This document shows, one piece after another, positions 8,276-14,509 of a stretch of 32,836 bases of DNA. A program made the position numbers and the translations under genes. How positions within the stretch are numbered: the stretch's first letter is position 1; every line of letters begins with the position of its first letter. Location of the stretch: positions 1 through 32,836 of the forward strand of contig JAICHQ010000035.1 of assembly GCA_025924815.1 (NCBI GenBank), in the 5' to 3' direction. The notes beneath the pieces were generated by a model. That model was not told where the DNA came from, searched no databases, and saw nothing but the letters and a program-made list of their open reading frames with translations. The DNA is from Nocardioides sp. (GTDB lineage: Bacteria; Actinomycetota; Actinomycetes; Propionibacteriales; Nocardioidaceae).

Positions 8276-9390
8276 GTCGTACGACGCCCGAGGCGCGGGC
8301 CTGGGCCTGGGTCGCCCATCTCCTGGACGGTGGGACGACGCCCTGGTCGGCCTGGGGCGCCGACGCCCCGGCCGACCAGCAGTCCAGTCGGTTCCTCCCC
8401 GGCGCACAGCAGCTGGAGCTCCTGCGCCGCCTCAACCAGCAGCGGCTGCCGTCCCCCGAGCTGGCCGCGCGCGTGCTCGCCACCTCGGCGCCGGGCCGCG
8501 GCCGGCCCGACCTCGGCCTGGTCGGCGTCCTTCCCGAGTCGGCCTTCGGTCCGCCCCCGGTCGACCCCGGCGCCCTGCCGCCCGACGAGCTGGTGCGGGT
8601 GGCCACCGCACTGATCGCCGAGGACACCGTCGCCGCCGGCGACCCGCTCGAGGCACGGACGCCCCGGCTGCTGCGCCGTCGCTACCGGCTCCTCGGCGAC
8701 CCCGAGCTCACCCGCCCCCTGCGTGATGCCCTCGTGGCCGACGGCCGGCCCCCCGGTCGCCGCCGCGCGACCGTCGTCGTGGCCGGCACCGACGTGGCCA
8801 GCATGCTGGTCCACGTCTGGACCGCGCGGTCGCTCGGCGCCGGCGTGCGGTCCTGGCCCGACTGGCTCGCCTCCGAGGTGCGGCGGCCGGGCCTGGCCGA
8901 GCGGATAGATCTCGCCGCGCTGGCCTCCGGCTGGGTGGGCCGCGTCGGCCCCGGCCGGGTGCACGTGGTGATCGACGACCCGCGGCGGGCGGCGCGGCTG
9001 ACCGGCGCGCGGCACCGCCGTTCGTCGCCCCGGCCGCTGTCGGCCGACGCGGTCGAGCTCGCCCGGCGTACGGCGCCGGTGGTCGGCACGCTGGTCGCCC
9101 CCGAGCGCCGGACCGCGCTGATGTGGCACCGGCTCCGCCCGGTCCTGGCGGCCTACCCCGGGCCGGCGCTGCGCATCCCGCGCCGTCACCGGCCCTGGCT
9201 CGACGAGCGCACCGTCGACCTCCGCCACCGCCTCGCCGCCGGGAACTACGCTGTCCACGGTGCTCTCCCCGCGCCGACCGAGCAGCCCGGGGTGGTGGCG
9301 CCGGACGAGGAGCGGGTGCTCCTGCTGGCCATGCAGGTGCTGCTGGGTCCGCCGATCGGAAGCGTCCTCGCGGAACGGGAGGCCAGGTGA
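8272..9390 (+). CDS. Unrecognised protein between two sulfotransferase-like genes
   Basis: About 372 residues, GTG start overlapping the upstream stop (GTGA). The frame is open far upstream, but that part lies inside the previous gene, and the overlap gives the natural start. I do not recognise the family. Visible features: an N-terminal block WVAHLLDGGTTPWSAW, a Leu-rich helix (QQLELLRRLNQQRLP), a Pro/Gly-rich linker near FGPPPVDPGALPP, a basic helix LLRRRYRLLG, a beta-strand-like RRRATVVVAGTDVASMLVHVW, then WPDWLASEV and GRVHVVIDD. There is no signal peptide, TM segment or P-loop. TVVVAGTDVAS and VHVVIDD look like strands of a Rossmann-type fold, so a nucleotide- or sugar-binding partner of the sulfotransferases is possible but unproven. 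Confidence 0.7.
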   Translation: MSRTTPEARAWAWVAHLLDGGTTPWSAWGADAPADQQSSRFLPGAQQLELLRRLNQQRLPSPELAARVLATSAPGRGRPDLGLVGVLPESAFGPPPVDPGALPPDELVRVATALIAEDTVAAGDPLEARTPRLLRRRYRLLGDPELTRPLRDALVADGRPPGRRRATVVVAGTDVASMLVHVWTARSLGAGVRSWPDWLASEVRRPGLAERIDLAALASGWVGRVGPGRVHVVIDDPRRAARLTGARHRRSSPRPLSADAVELARRTAPVVGTLVAPERRTALMWHRLRPVLAAYPGPALRIPRRHRPWLDERTVDLRHRLAAGNYAVHGALPAPTEQPGVVAPDEERVLLLAMQVLLGPPIGSVLAEREAR

Positions 9391-10607
9391 CCACGGTGCG
9401 GAAGGTCCACCTGCACGTCGGCACCCCCAAGACCGGCACGTCGTACCTCCAGCACGTGCTGTTCCACAACCGGCCCCTGCTCCGCCGTCACGGCATCGTC
9501 TATCCCGCCGACCGGTTCGACGCCCACTTCCTGGCGGCACTCGACCTGATGCGCATGCCCTGGGGTGGGCTCGAGGCCCAGGCGATCGGTGCGTGGGACG
9601 CGCTCGCCACCGCCGTACGTCGCTCCTCCGGCGACGCCATCATCAGCCACGAGATCCTGGCCACCGCCTCGCGCGTGCAGATCGGCCGCGCCCTCGACAC
9701 CCTCGGCCACGGTCATGACACCGAGATCCACCTGGTGCTCTCCGCCCGTGACCTGGTGCGGCAGATCCCCGCGGAGTGGCAGGAGAACGTCAAGCACCGC
9801 GCGGCCCTGAGCTACGGCGCCTTCCTCGACCGCATCCAGGACCCGCGTCGCGAGGGCCGCATCCCGACCTGGTTCTGGGGCGTGCAGGAGGTCCCCGACA
9901 TCCTCGACCGCTGGGGTCGCGACCTCCCTCCCGAGCACGTCCACGTGGTCACCGTCCCGCCGGCCGGCGGCTCCCCGGAGCTGCTCTGGAAGCGCTTCGT
10001 CGAGGCGTTCGGGCTCGACGGCATCGACCTCCAGCTCGACGGTGAGCGGCGCAACCCGTCGCTCGGCGCGGCCGAGACCACCTTGATCCGTCGCATCAAC
10101 CGAGCCGCCAACGAGGAGCTCGAGCCGGCGTACTACCGCCCGCTGGTCCGCGAGCTGCTGGCCCACGAGACCCTCTCACGTCGCATCCGGACCCCGCGGC
10201 TCGCGCTGCCGCCCGACGTCCATCCCTGGGCGAGCGGGCTGGAGGAGGCGTGGATCGCCGAGATCCGTGCCCGCGGGTACGACGTGATCGGCGACCTCGA
10301 CGACCTGCGCGGCGCCCCGCCGGTGCCCGACTACGCCGACCCCGACCACCCCGACGAGGGGCTGGTCTCCGGGGCCGCGGTCGACGCGCTCAAGGCCGTG
10401 CTGCTCGACCACGCCCGGCTGCAACGCGAGCTCGTCCGGCGCAACGCCGAGCTCGACGACGTCCAGCGCCGGCTGGAGAAGGCCTACCTGCGGCCGACGT
10501 ACCGCTGGCGGCAGAAGCTCGTACGCCGACTCGAGGCCGGCCCCAGCGGCCGCCTGCTGATGACGGCCTACCGGCGGGCGAGGGGCAGGAGCTCGCGCTC
10601 GGCGTAG
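9387..10607 (+). CDS. Sulfotransferase-like protein, second paralogue, with C-terminal coiled-coil tail
   Basis: About 406 residues. The start GTG overlaps the previous stop (GTGA); a second in-frame GTG lies at 9396. VHLHVGTPKTGTSYLQ is the PAPS 5'-phosphosulfate loop. IISHEIL, LSARDLVRQIPAEWQENVK and PPEHVHVVTVP align with the paralogue at 7175-8275, and the LLWKRFVEAFGLDG region also corresponds. Unlike the first copy it continues into an acidic linker and a heptad-like tail (residues about 335-400: LQRELVRRNAELDDVQRRLE, then a basic segment with RRLEAGPSGRLL). Such tails often mediate dimer or membrane-surface contacts. The last 40 bases overlap the convergent EcsC-like gene. Confidence 0.75.
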   Translation: MTTVRKVHLHVGTPKTGTSYLQHVLFHNRPLLRRHGIVYPADRFDAHFLAALDLMRMPWGGLEAQAIGAWDALATAVRRSSGDAIISHEILATASRVQIGRALDTLGHGHDTEIHLVLSARDLVRQIPAEWQENVKHRAALSYGAFLDRIQDPRREGRIPTWFWGVQEVPDILDRWGRDLPPEHVHVVTVPPAGGSPELLWKRFVEAFGLDGIDLQLDGERRNPSLGAAETTLIRRINRAANEELEPAYYRPLVRELLAHETLSRRIRTPRLALPPDVHPWASGLEEAWIAEIRARGYDVIGDLDDLRGAPPVPDYADPDHPDEGLVSGAAVDALKAVLLDHARLQRELVRRNAELDDVQRRLEKAYLRPTYRWRQKLVRRLEAGPSGRLLMTAYRRARGRSSRSA

Positions 10608-11254
10608 CGGCCGATCTTCCACGTGGCGTAGCCGTCGGCGCCCATGCCGACGAAGCCGCCGACCAGCGGGATGCGGCGCGCCACGGTGCCGGCCAGCCGC
10701 TTGCCCGCCACCTTCGACACCAGGTCGGAGGCGACCTCCGCCGAGATCACCCGGTCGAGGCCGGGGTCGTGGGCCGGCGCCGTCGCCAGGGCCATCGGCG
10801 GCGCCGGGAGCGCCTTGTCGGTCACCAGCCGGCGCACCGACTCCTCGCCGAGCAGACAGACCAGGACCGCGTTGCGCACCCGCGGGTCGGCGAGGTCGTA
10901 GCCGCGCAGGTGGGCGATGGCGGCGATCATCCGGCACTCGACCAGGGCGAGGCCGGAGATGTTGGTGGGGACGGCGAACGCCATCGTCGTCAGCCCGCCT
11001 AGGTTGGTCACGAAGCCCTGCGCGCCGGCGTACCGCACGTGGTTCTCGATCACCTCGTGGATCGCCCGGTCGACGTCGCCGCGCTGCTCCCGGAGCTGCT
11101 TGTCGGCCGCGGTCGACGCGGCCGGGAGAGGGCCGACCCCGTGGATGGCCCGGTGGAGCGCCTCGCGCACGAACGCCGCGGTCAGGTCGGGCGCGAGCTC
11201 GGTCAGCCGCACGGGCTGGCGGCCCGTGCGGCTGGTGCTGACGCCTGCGGCCAT
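10568..11254 (-). CDS. EcsC-like domain protein
   Basis: The product has 228 residues. It resembles the EcsC family, named for a protein encoded with a Bacillus ABC transporter and of unknown biochemistry: long amphipathic helices, a Gly-rich central helix (GFVTNLGGLTTMAFAVPTNISGLALVECRMIAAIAHLRGYD) and a Gly-rich C-terminal loop (IPLVGGFVGMGADGYATWKIG). I see no signal peptide, and membrane association through the central hydrophobic region is plausible. The ATG start is supported by TAGGAT 6 bases upstream. It shares a 37-base divergent region with aat, and its 3' end overlaps the end of the sulfotransferase-like gene by 40 bases, so the two transcripts can pair there. Confidence 0.75.
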   Translation of the reverse strand: MAAGVSTSRTGRQPVRLTELAPDLTAAFVREALHRAIHGVGPLPAASTAADKQLREQRGDVDRAIHEVIENHVRYAGAQGFVTNLGGLTTMAFAVPTNISGLALVECRMIAAIAHLRGYDLADPRVRNAVLVCLLGEESVRRLVTDKALPAPPMALATAPAHDPGLDRVISAEVASDLVSKVAGKRLAGTVARRIPLVGGFVGMGADGYATWKIGRYAERELLPLARR

Positions 11255-11260
11255 GCAGCG

Positions 11261-11266
11261 ATCCTA
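11261..11266 (-). promoter_or_regulatory. -10 hexamer, leaderless EcsC-like gene promoter
   Basis: TAGGAT on the minus strand, 6 bases before the ATG at 11254. Confidence 0.5.
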
Positions 11267-11278
11267 CGTTCCGGTCAC

Positions 11279-11284
11279 TACCGT
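11279..11284 (+). promoter_or_regulatory. -10 hexamer, leaderless aat promoter
   Basis: TACCGT, 7 bases before the GTG at 11292. The alternative in-frame GTG at 11283 would lie inside this hexamer. Confidence 0.45.
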
Positions 11285-11291
11285 GGAGCCC

Positions 11292-11987
11292 GTGCCGGTC
11301 GAACCTCCCCCGACCATCTGGGCGTTCCCGCCGCCCGCTCGCTTCCATCCCGACGACGACCTGGTCGCCACCGGCGCCGACCTCGAGCCTGGAACCGTCC
11401 TGGCGGCGTACCGCGCGGGCATCTTCCCGATGCCGCTCGGCGGCCCGCGGGCGCCGATGGCGTGGTTCTCCCCGGTACGCCGGGGTGTGCTGCGGCCGCG
11501 CGACCTCCACGTCTCGCGCTCGCTCGCCCGATCGGTCCGGCGCTTCGAGATCCGCGTCGACACGGCATGCGCCGAGGTCATCGACGCGTGTGCCGACCCT
11601 CGGCGGCCCTCGGGCTGGATCGACGACCAGATCCGCGAGGCCTACCTGCGCCTGCATGAGCTCGGCTGGGTGCACTCGGTCGAGGTGTGGCGCGCGGATC
11701 GGCTCGTGGGCGGTCTGTACGGCCTGGCCTTGGGCGGCCTGTTCGCCGGTGAGTCGATGTTCCACCACGAGACCGACGCCTCCAAGGTCGCCCTGACGGC
11801 GCTGGCGCGGATCCTCGACGACGGCTGCGACCGGCTGGTCGACACCCAGTGGCAGACCCCGCACCTGGCCTCGCTGGGTGTCACCGAGATCCCCCGGGAG
11901 GAGTACCTGCGCCTGCTGGCCGAAGTGCTACGCACTCCCGAGGCCGACTTCGAACGCTACGGGCGCGGGATGCGTACCACCCCATGA
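11292..11987 (+). CDS. aat: Leucyl/phenylalanyl-tRNA-protein transferase
   Basis: Adds Leu or Phe from aminoacyl-tRNA to proteins with N-terminal Arg or Lys, marking them for ClpS/Clp degradation (N-degron pathway), in the cytosol. Its 231 residues include the family signatures WAFPPPARFHPDDDLVATG, LAAYRAGIFPMPLGG, MAWFSPVRRGVL, GWIDDQIREAYLRLHELGW, HSVEVW, LVGGLYGLALGGLFAGESMF and DTQWQTPHLASLG. The usual length is about 220-240. I chose the GTG at 11292 because TACCGT lies 7 bases upstream. In-frame alternatives are the ATG at 11253 (which shares bases with the divergent ATG) and the GTG at 11283. The stop is followed closely by a lipoprotein gene. Confidence 0.92.
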   Translation: MPVEPPPTIWAFPPPARFHPDDDLVATGADLEPGTVLAAYRAGIFPMPLGGPRAPMAWFSPVRRGVLRPRDLHVSRSLARSVRRFEIRVDTACAEVIDACADPRRPSGWIDDQIREAYLRLHELGWVHSVEVWRADRLVGGLYGLALGGLFAGESMFHHETDASKVALTALARILDDGCDRLVDTQWQTPHLASLGVTEIPREEYLRLLAEVLRTPEADFERYGRGMRTTP

Positions 11988-12031
11988 ACCGGGCACAGTG
12001 GCAGAGACGTCGTCGAGCGATGAGGACACCG

Positions 12032-12427
12032 ATGCGGAACCCGAAGGCACTGGTCGCTGCCGGGGCACTCGTGCTCGCGGCCTGCGGAGGTGGAGGCGGG
12101 GACGGCGGCGGGGGCGGCGGGTCGCCCACCGACGCCTCCACGGCGTCGTTCTGCCGGACGTTCACCGAGCTGGGCTCCCAGGTCACTCCTCGCGAGGCGG
12201 CCGACCGGCTCGACGAGGTCGGCACACCGAGCGGGATCGCCTCCGGCGCCCGCCACGGCTTCGAGGTGCTCGTCGACCACCTGCGCCGGCTGCCCGACGA
12301 CGCCAAGGACGCCGACCTCACCGCGATGGCACAGGACCTGAAGTCGAGCGACCGGGCCGATGTCGAGTCGTTCCTGAGCTACTACGCCACCCAGTGCGGG
12401 CGGGTCCCGACCGGCGGGTCGTCGTAG
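12032..12427 (+). CDS. Small putative lipoprotein with glycine-rich linker
   Basis: About 131 residues: a basic n-region, a hydrophobic core, lipobox LAAC with Cys at residue 18, then a Gly/Asp-rich spacer (CGGGGGDGGGGGG) and a small helical domain with Cys in FCRTF and in YATQCGR that could form a disulfide. It is predicted to be exported and lipid-anchored; the function is unknown. I chose the ATG at 12032 because GAGGA (12022-12026) sits 5 bases upstream. Longer in-frame starts exist at 12020 and at 11984, the latter overlapping the aat stop as ATGA. It converges on the rhodanese gene with a 3-base gap. Confidence 0.7.
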   Translation: MRNPKALVAAGALVLAACGGGGGDGGGGGGSPTDASTASFCRTFTELGSQVTPREAADRLDEVGTPSGIASGARHGFEVLVDHLRRLPDDAKDADLTAMAQDLKSSDRADVESFLSYYATQCGRVPTGGSS

Positions 12428-12430
12428 GCC

Positions 12431-12772
12431 TCAGAGCACCGTCGGGGGCCGGTCGCCGTCGGCGACCAGGGGACGTCCGGCGCCCTGCCAGGCGAGCAGA
12501 CCGCCGTCGAGGTTGACCGCGTCGACACCCTGCGAGATCAAGAACCCCGCGGCGTACGCCGATCGGTTGCCCGAGCGGCACACGACCAGGACCTGCTCCG
12601 CGGCCGGGCCGGTGAGCTCGGCGTACCGCTCGCCCAGCTGCATCAGGGGCACGTGGACCGAGCCGTCGACGTGGCCGAGACGCCACTCGTCGTCCTCGCG
12701 CACGTCGAGGACGAGCAGGCCCTCGGGCAAGGGGTCGGGTAGGCCGCCGACGGAGGTGGTGGGGATCTGCAC
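12431..12772 (-). CDS. Single-domain rhodanese-like protein
   Basis: A small single rhodanese domain of about 113 residues with LVLDVREDDEWRLGHVDGSVHVPL and the active-site loop CRSGNRS; the Cys is residue 65 from this start. Such proteins carry persulfide sulfur or act as thiosulfate/sulfur transferases in the cytosol. The loop RSGNRS is typical of active small rhodaneses and has no Arg-rich arsenate/phosphatase signature. The GTG at 12772 is preferred; an in-frame TTG at 12793 would add seven residues. Neither has a Shine-Dalgarno, and CAGACC lies 6 bases before 12772. It lies downstream of the Fpg/Nei gene on the same strand with a 105-base gap, in which I see nothing else. Confidence 0.82.
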   Translation of the reverse strand: MQIPTTSVGGLPDPLPEGLLVLDVREDDEWRLGHVDGSVHVPLMQLGERYAELTGPAAEQVLVVCRSGNRSAYAAGFLISQGVDAVNLDGGLLAWQGAGRPLVADGDRPPTVL

Positions 12773-12877
12773 GTGTCTGGTCTGGTCAGGCAATCGCCGG
12801 GACGGTCTGCGTACCGGCCGAGGCGAGCGGCTCGGTCCGGAGCACGCTGAGACTGGTCACGCCCGCACCTCGGCTTC

Positions 12878-13744
12878 CTACTTGAGCAGGCGGGACATCC
12901 TGCGATCGGCCAGCGGCTTGCCCCCAGTCTGGCAGGTCGGGCAGTACTGCAGCGAGGAGTCGGCGAAGCTGACCTCGCGCACGGTGTCGCCGCAGACCGG
13001 GCAGGTCTCGCCCGCCCGGCCGTGCACGGCCAAATGGGTCCTCTTCTCGCCCTTGAGCTCGCTCGCGGCCAGGCCCCGGGAGCGGGAGACGGCGTCGCCG
13101 AGCTCGCTCTTCACCGCGGCGAAGAGCTGGTCGAGCTCGTCGGCGGTCAGGCTGTTGGCCGGCTTGAACGGCGACATCCGGGCGGCGTGCAGGATCTCGT
13201 CGCTGTAGGCGTTGCCGATGCCGGCGATCGTGCCCTGATGGCGCAGCACGCCCTTGATCTGCGAGCGACCGGCGTCCTCGAGGATGTCCGCCAAGGTCTC
13301 GCGGGTGAAGGCGTCGTCGAGCGGGTCGGGCCCCAGGGCGGCGATGCCGGGCACGTCGTGGGGTGAGCGCACGACGTACGCCGCGAGGCTCTTCTTGGTG
13401 CCGGCCTCGGTGACGTCGAGGCCGCTGCCGTCGTCGAGGACCACCCGGACCGCCAGCCCCGACCTGCTGCTGGGCCGCGGCGGGGCGCTCGGCAGCTCGT
13501 CCTTCCAGCGGATCCAGCCGGCCCGGGCGAGGTGGAAGATCAGGTGCAACCCGCTGGCCTCGATGTCGATGAACTTGCCGTGCCGGGTGACGTCGTCGAC
13601 CAGGGTGCCCTCCATCGCCTGCACCGGAGGGTCGAACGTCTTCAGCGCACTGAACGCCGCCAGGTGGATCCTGGCGATGGCGTGGCCGTCGAGCCGGCCC
13701 CTGAGATCGAGGGCCAGCGCCTCGACCTCGGGCAGCTCCGGCAT
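12878..13744 (-). CDS. Fpg/Nei-family DNA glycosylase
   Basis: Base-excision repair glycosylase/AP lyase of 288 residues. The N-terminus MPELPEVEALA provides the catalytic Pro and Glu. Also visible are the RHGKFIDIE segment with the conserved Lys, the helix-two-turn-helix region (SQIKGVLRHQGTIAGIGNAY then SDEILHAARMSP) and a C-terminal zinc finger CPVCGD...YCPTCQ. The first residues favour Fpg over Nei (which has MPEGPE). The finger lacks the Arg that usually sits five residues before its third Cys (Ser here), so lesion preference may differ from 8-oxoguanine Fpg. The ATG is supported by GATACT 6 bases upstream. It is divergent from a small conserved gene with 57 bases between starts. Confidence 0.9.
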   Translation of the reverse strand: MPELPEVEALALDLRGRLDGHAIARIHLAAFSALKTFDPPVQAMEGTLVDDVTRHGKFIDIEASGLHLIFHLARAGWIRWKDELPSAPPRPSSRSGLAVRVVLDDGSGLDVTEAGTKKSLAAYVVRSPHDVPGIAALGPDPLDDAFTRETLADILEDAGRSQIKGVLRHQGTIAGIGNAYSDEILHAARMSPFKPANSLTADELDQLFAAVKSELGDAVSRSRGLAASELKGEKRTHLAVHGRAGETCPVCGDTVREVSFADSSLQYCPTCQTGGKPLADRRMSRLLK

Positions 13745-13750
13745 GGGTCA

Positions 13751-13756
13751 AGTATC
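13751..13756 (-). promoter_or_regulatory. -10 hexamer, leaderless Fpg/Nei gene promoter
   Basis: GATACT on the minus strand, 6 bases before the ATG at 13744. Confidence 0.4.
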
Positions 13757-13790
13757 GCCGACAGCGGTGACACGCTCACCGGGCCGGAGG

Positions 13791-13796
13791 CACAAT
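13791..13796 (+). promoter_or_regulatory. -10 hexamer, leaderless promoter of the small conserved gene
   Basis: CACAAT, 5 bases before the ATG at 13802. Confidence 0.4.
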
Positions 13797-13801
13797 CGAA
13801 C

Positions 13802-14050
13802 ATGGCCACCGCGCGTCCGCTGCCCGCGACCGGGGAGATCTTCCTCGACGCCCGCGGCGCCGACCGCGCCCTGCGCGTCTCGTGGCACTACGACACCGAT
13901 CTGGTCGTGCTCTCGCTGTGGCGCGACAACGTCTGCACCGGCTCGTTCCGGCTGACCGTGGAGGAGGTGCCCGAGCTGATCGAGCTGCTGCGCTCGGGCC
14001 TCGAGACGGCGTACGCCGTCGCCCGCTCGCGGCGCCACCAGGTCGGCTGA
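13802..14050 (+). CDS. Small conserved actinobacterial protein of unknown function
   Basis: The 82-residue product has no signal peptide or TM segment. Its pattern (FLDARGADRALRVSWHYD, VVLSLWRDNVCTGSFRLTVE, VPELIELLRSGLE) reads as a small beta-sheet followed by a helix. I recall similar short proteins in many actinobacteria but no assigned function. The frame stays open upstream, but that part overlaps the divergent fpg-type gene. The ATG at 13802 is supported by CACAAT 5 bases before it. It converges on the MarR gene with a 4-base gap. Confidence 0.75.
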   Translation: MATARPLPATGEIFLDARGADRALRVSWHYDTDLVVLSLWRDNVCTGSFRLTVEEVPELIELLRSGLETAYAVARSRRHQVG

Positions 14051-14054
14051 GCGT

Positions 14055-14450
14055 TCAGCCGTCCAGCTGCCGGTCCGCCAGCCTGCGCAGGACCGGGACG
14101 GCCGCGGCGAGGGCTGCGCGCTCCTCGTCCGAGAGCTCGGCGAGCTCCTCGCCGAGCTGGGTGGCCGCCTCGTCGCGCAACATCCCCACGGTCGTATGTC
14201 CCCGAGGCGACAGCACCAGCAGCAGGCAGCGCTGGTCGGTCGGGTCGCGGCGCCGCTCGACCCAGCCGGCCTCCTCGAGGATCTCCACGAGCCGGGTCAT
14301 GCTCGGTGCCGCCATGTTCATCCGCTCGGCCAGGTCTCCCTGGCGGACGCCGTTGGGATAGCGGGTGAGAGCCGCGAGCGCCGCGAGCCGGGTGGGCGTG
14401 ATGCCGGAGCGGGTGGCCGGCGTACGCAGGTGGTAGGCCAGCCTGCCCAC
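14055..14450 (-). CDS. MarR-family regulator
   Basis: At least 131 residues with a winged helix (ITPTRLAALAALTRYPN, VRQGDLAERMNMAAPSMTRL, VEILEEAGWVERRRDPTDQR, LLLVLSPRG) and a C-terminal dimerisation helix. It is encoded immediately behind the drug exporter on the same strand and probably represses it through the palindrome at the exporter's start. The GTG at 14450 is the first standard start codon, but the frame continues upstream to 14513 with third bases almost all G or C, and those codons complete the first MarR helix (ELRTEVGRLAYHLR). A CTG at 14513 that overlaps the exporter's TGA (CTGA) may be the true start, giving about 152 residues. Confidence 0.85.
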   Translation of the reverse strand: MGRLAYHLRTPATRSGITPTRLAALAALTRYPNGVRQGDLAERMNMAAPSMTRLVEILEEAGWVERRRDPTDQRCLLLVLSPRGHTTVGMLRDEAATQLGEELAELSDEERAALAAAVPVLRRLADRQLDG

Positions 14451-14509
14451 CTCGGTGCGCAGCTCGCCCGCGAGGCGGGTCGCCCCGGCCGACGGCGTAC
14501 GGCGCGTGG

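Noticed and set aside
9123..9386. Upstream extension of the second sulfotransferase-like gene
   Set aside because: It overlaps the end of the middle gene and is compositionally a shadow. The PAPS loop begins a few residues after the GTG at 9387.
12090..12125. GGC/GGG run in the lipoprotein as a phase-variation repeat
   Set aside because: The run is interrupted by GAC and mixed codons. It encodes a Gly linker typical after actinobacterial lipoboxes and is not a clean slippage tract.
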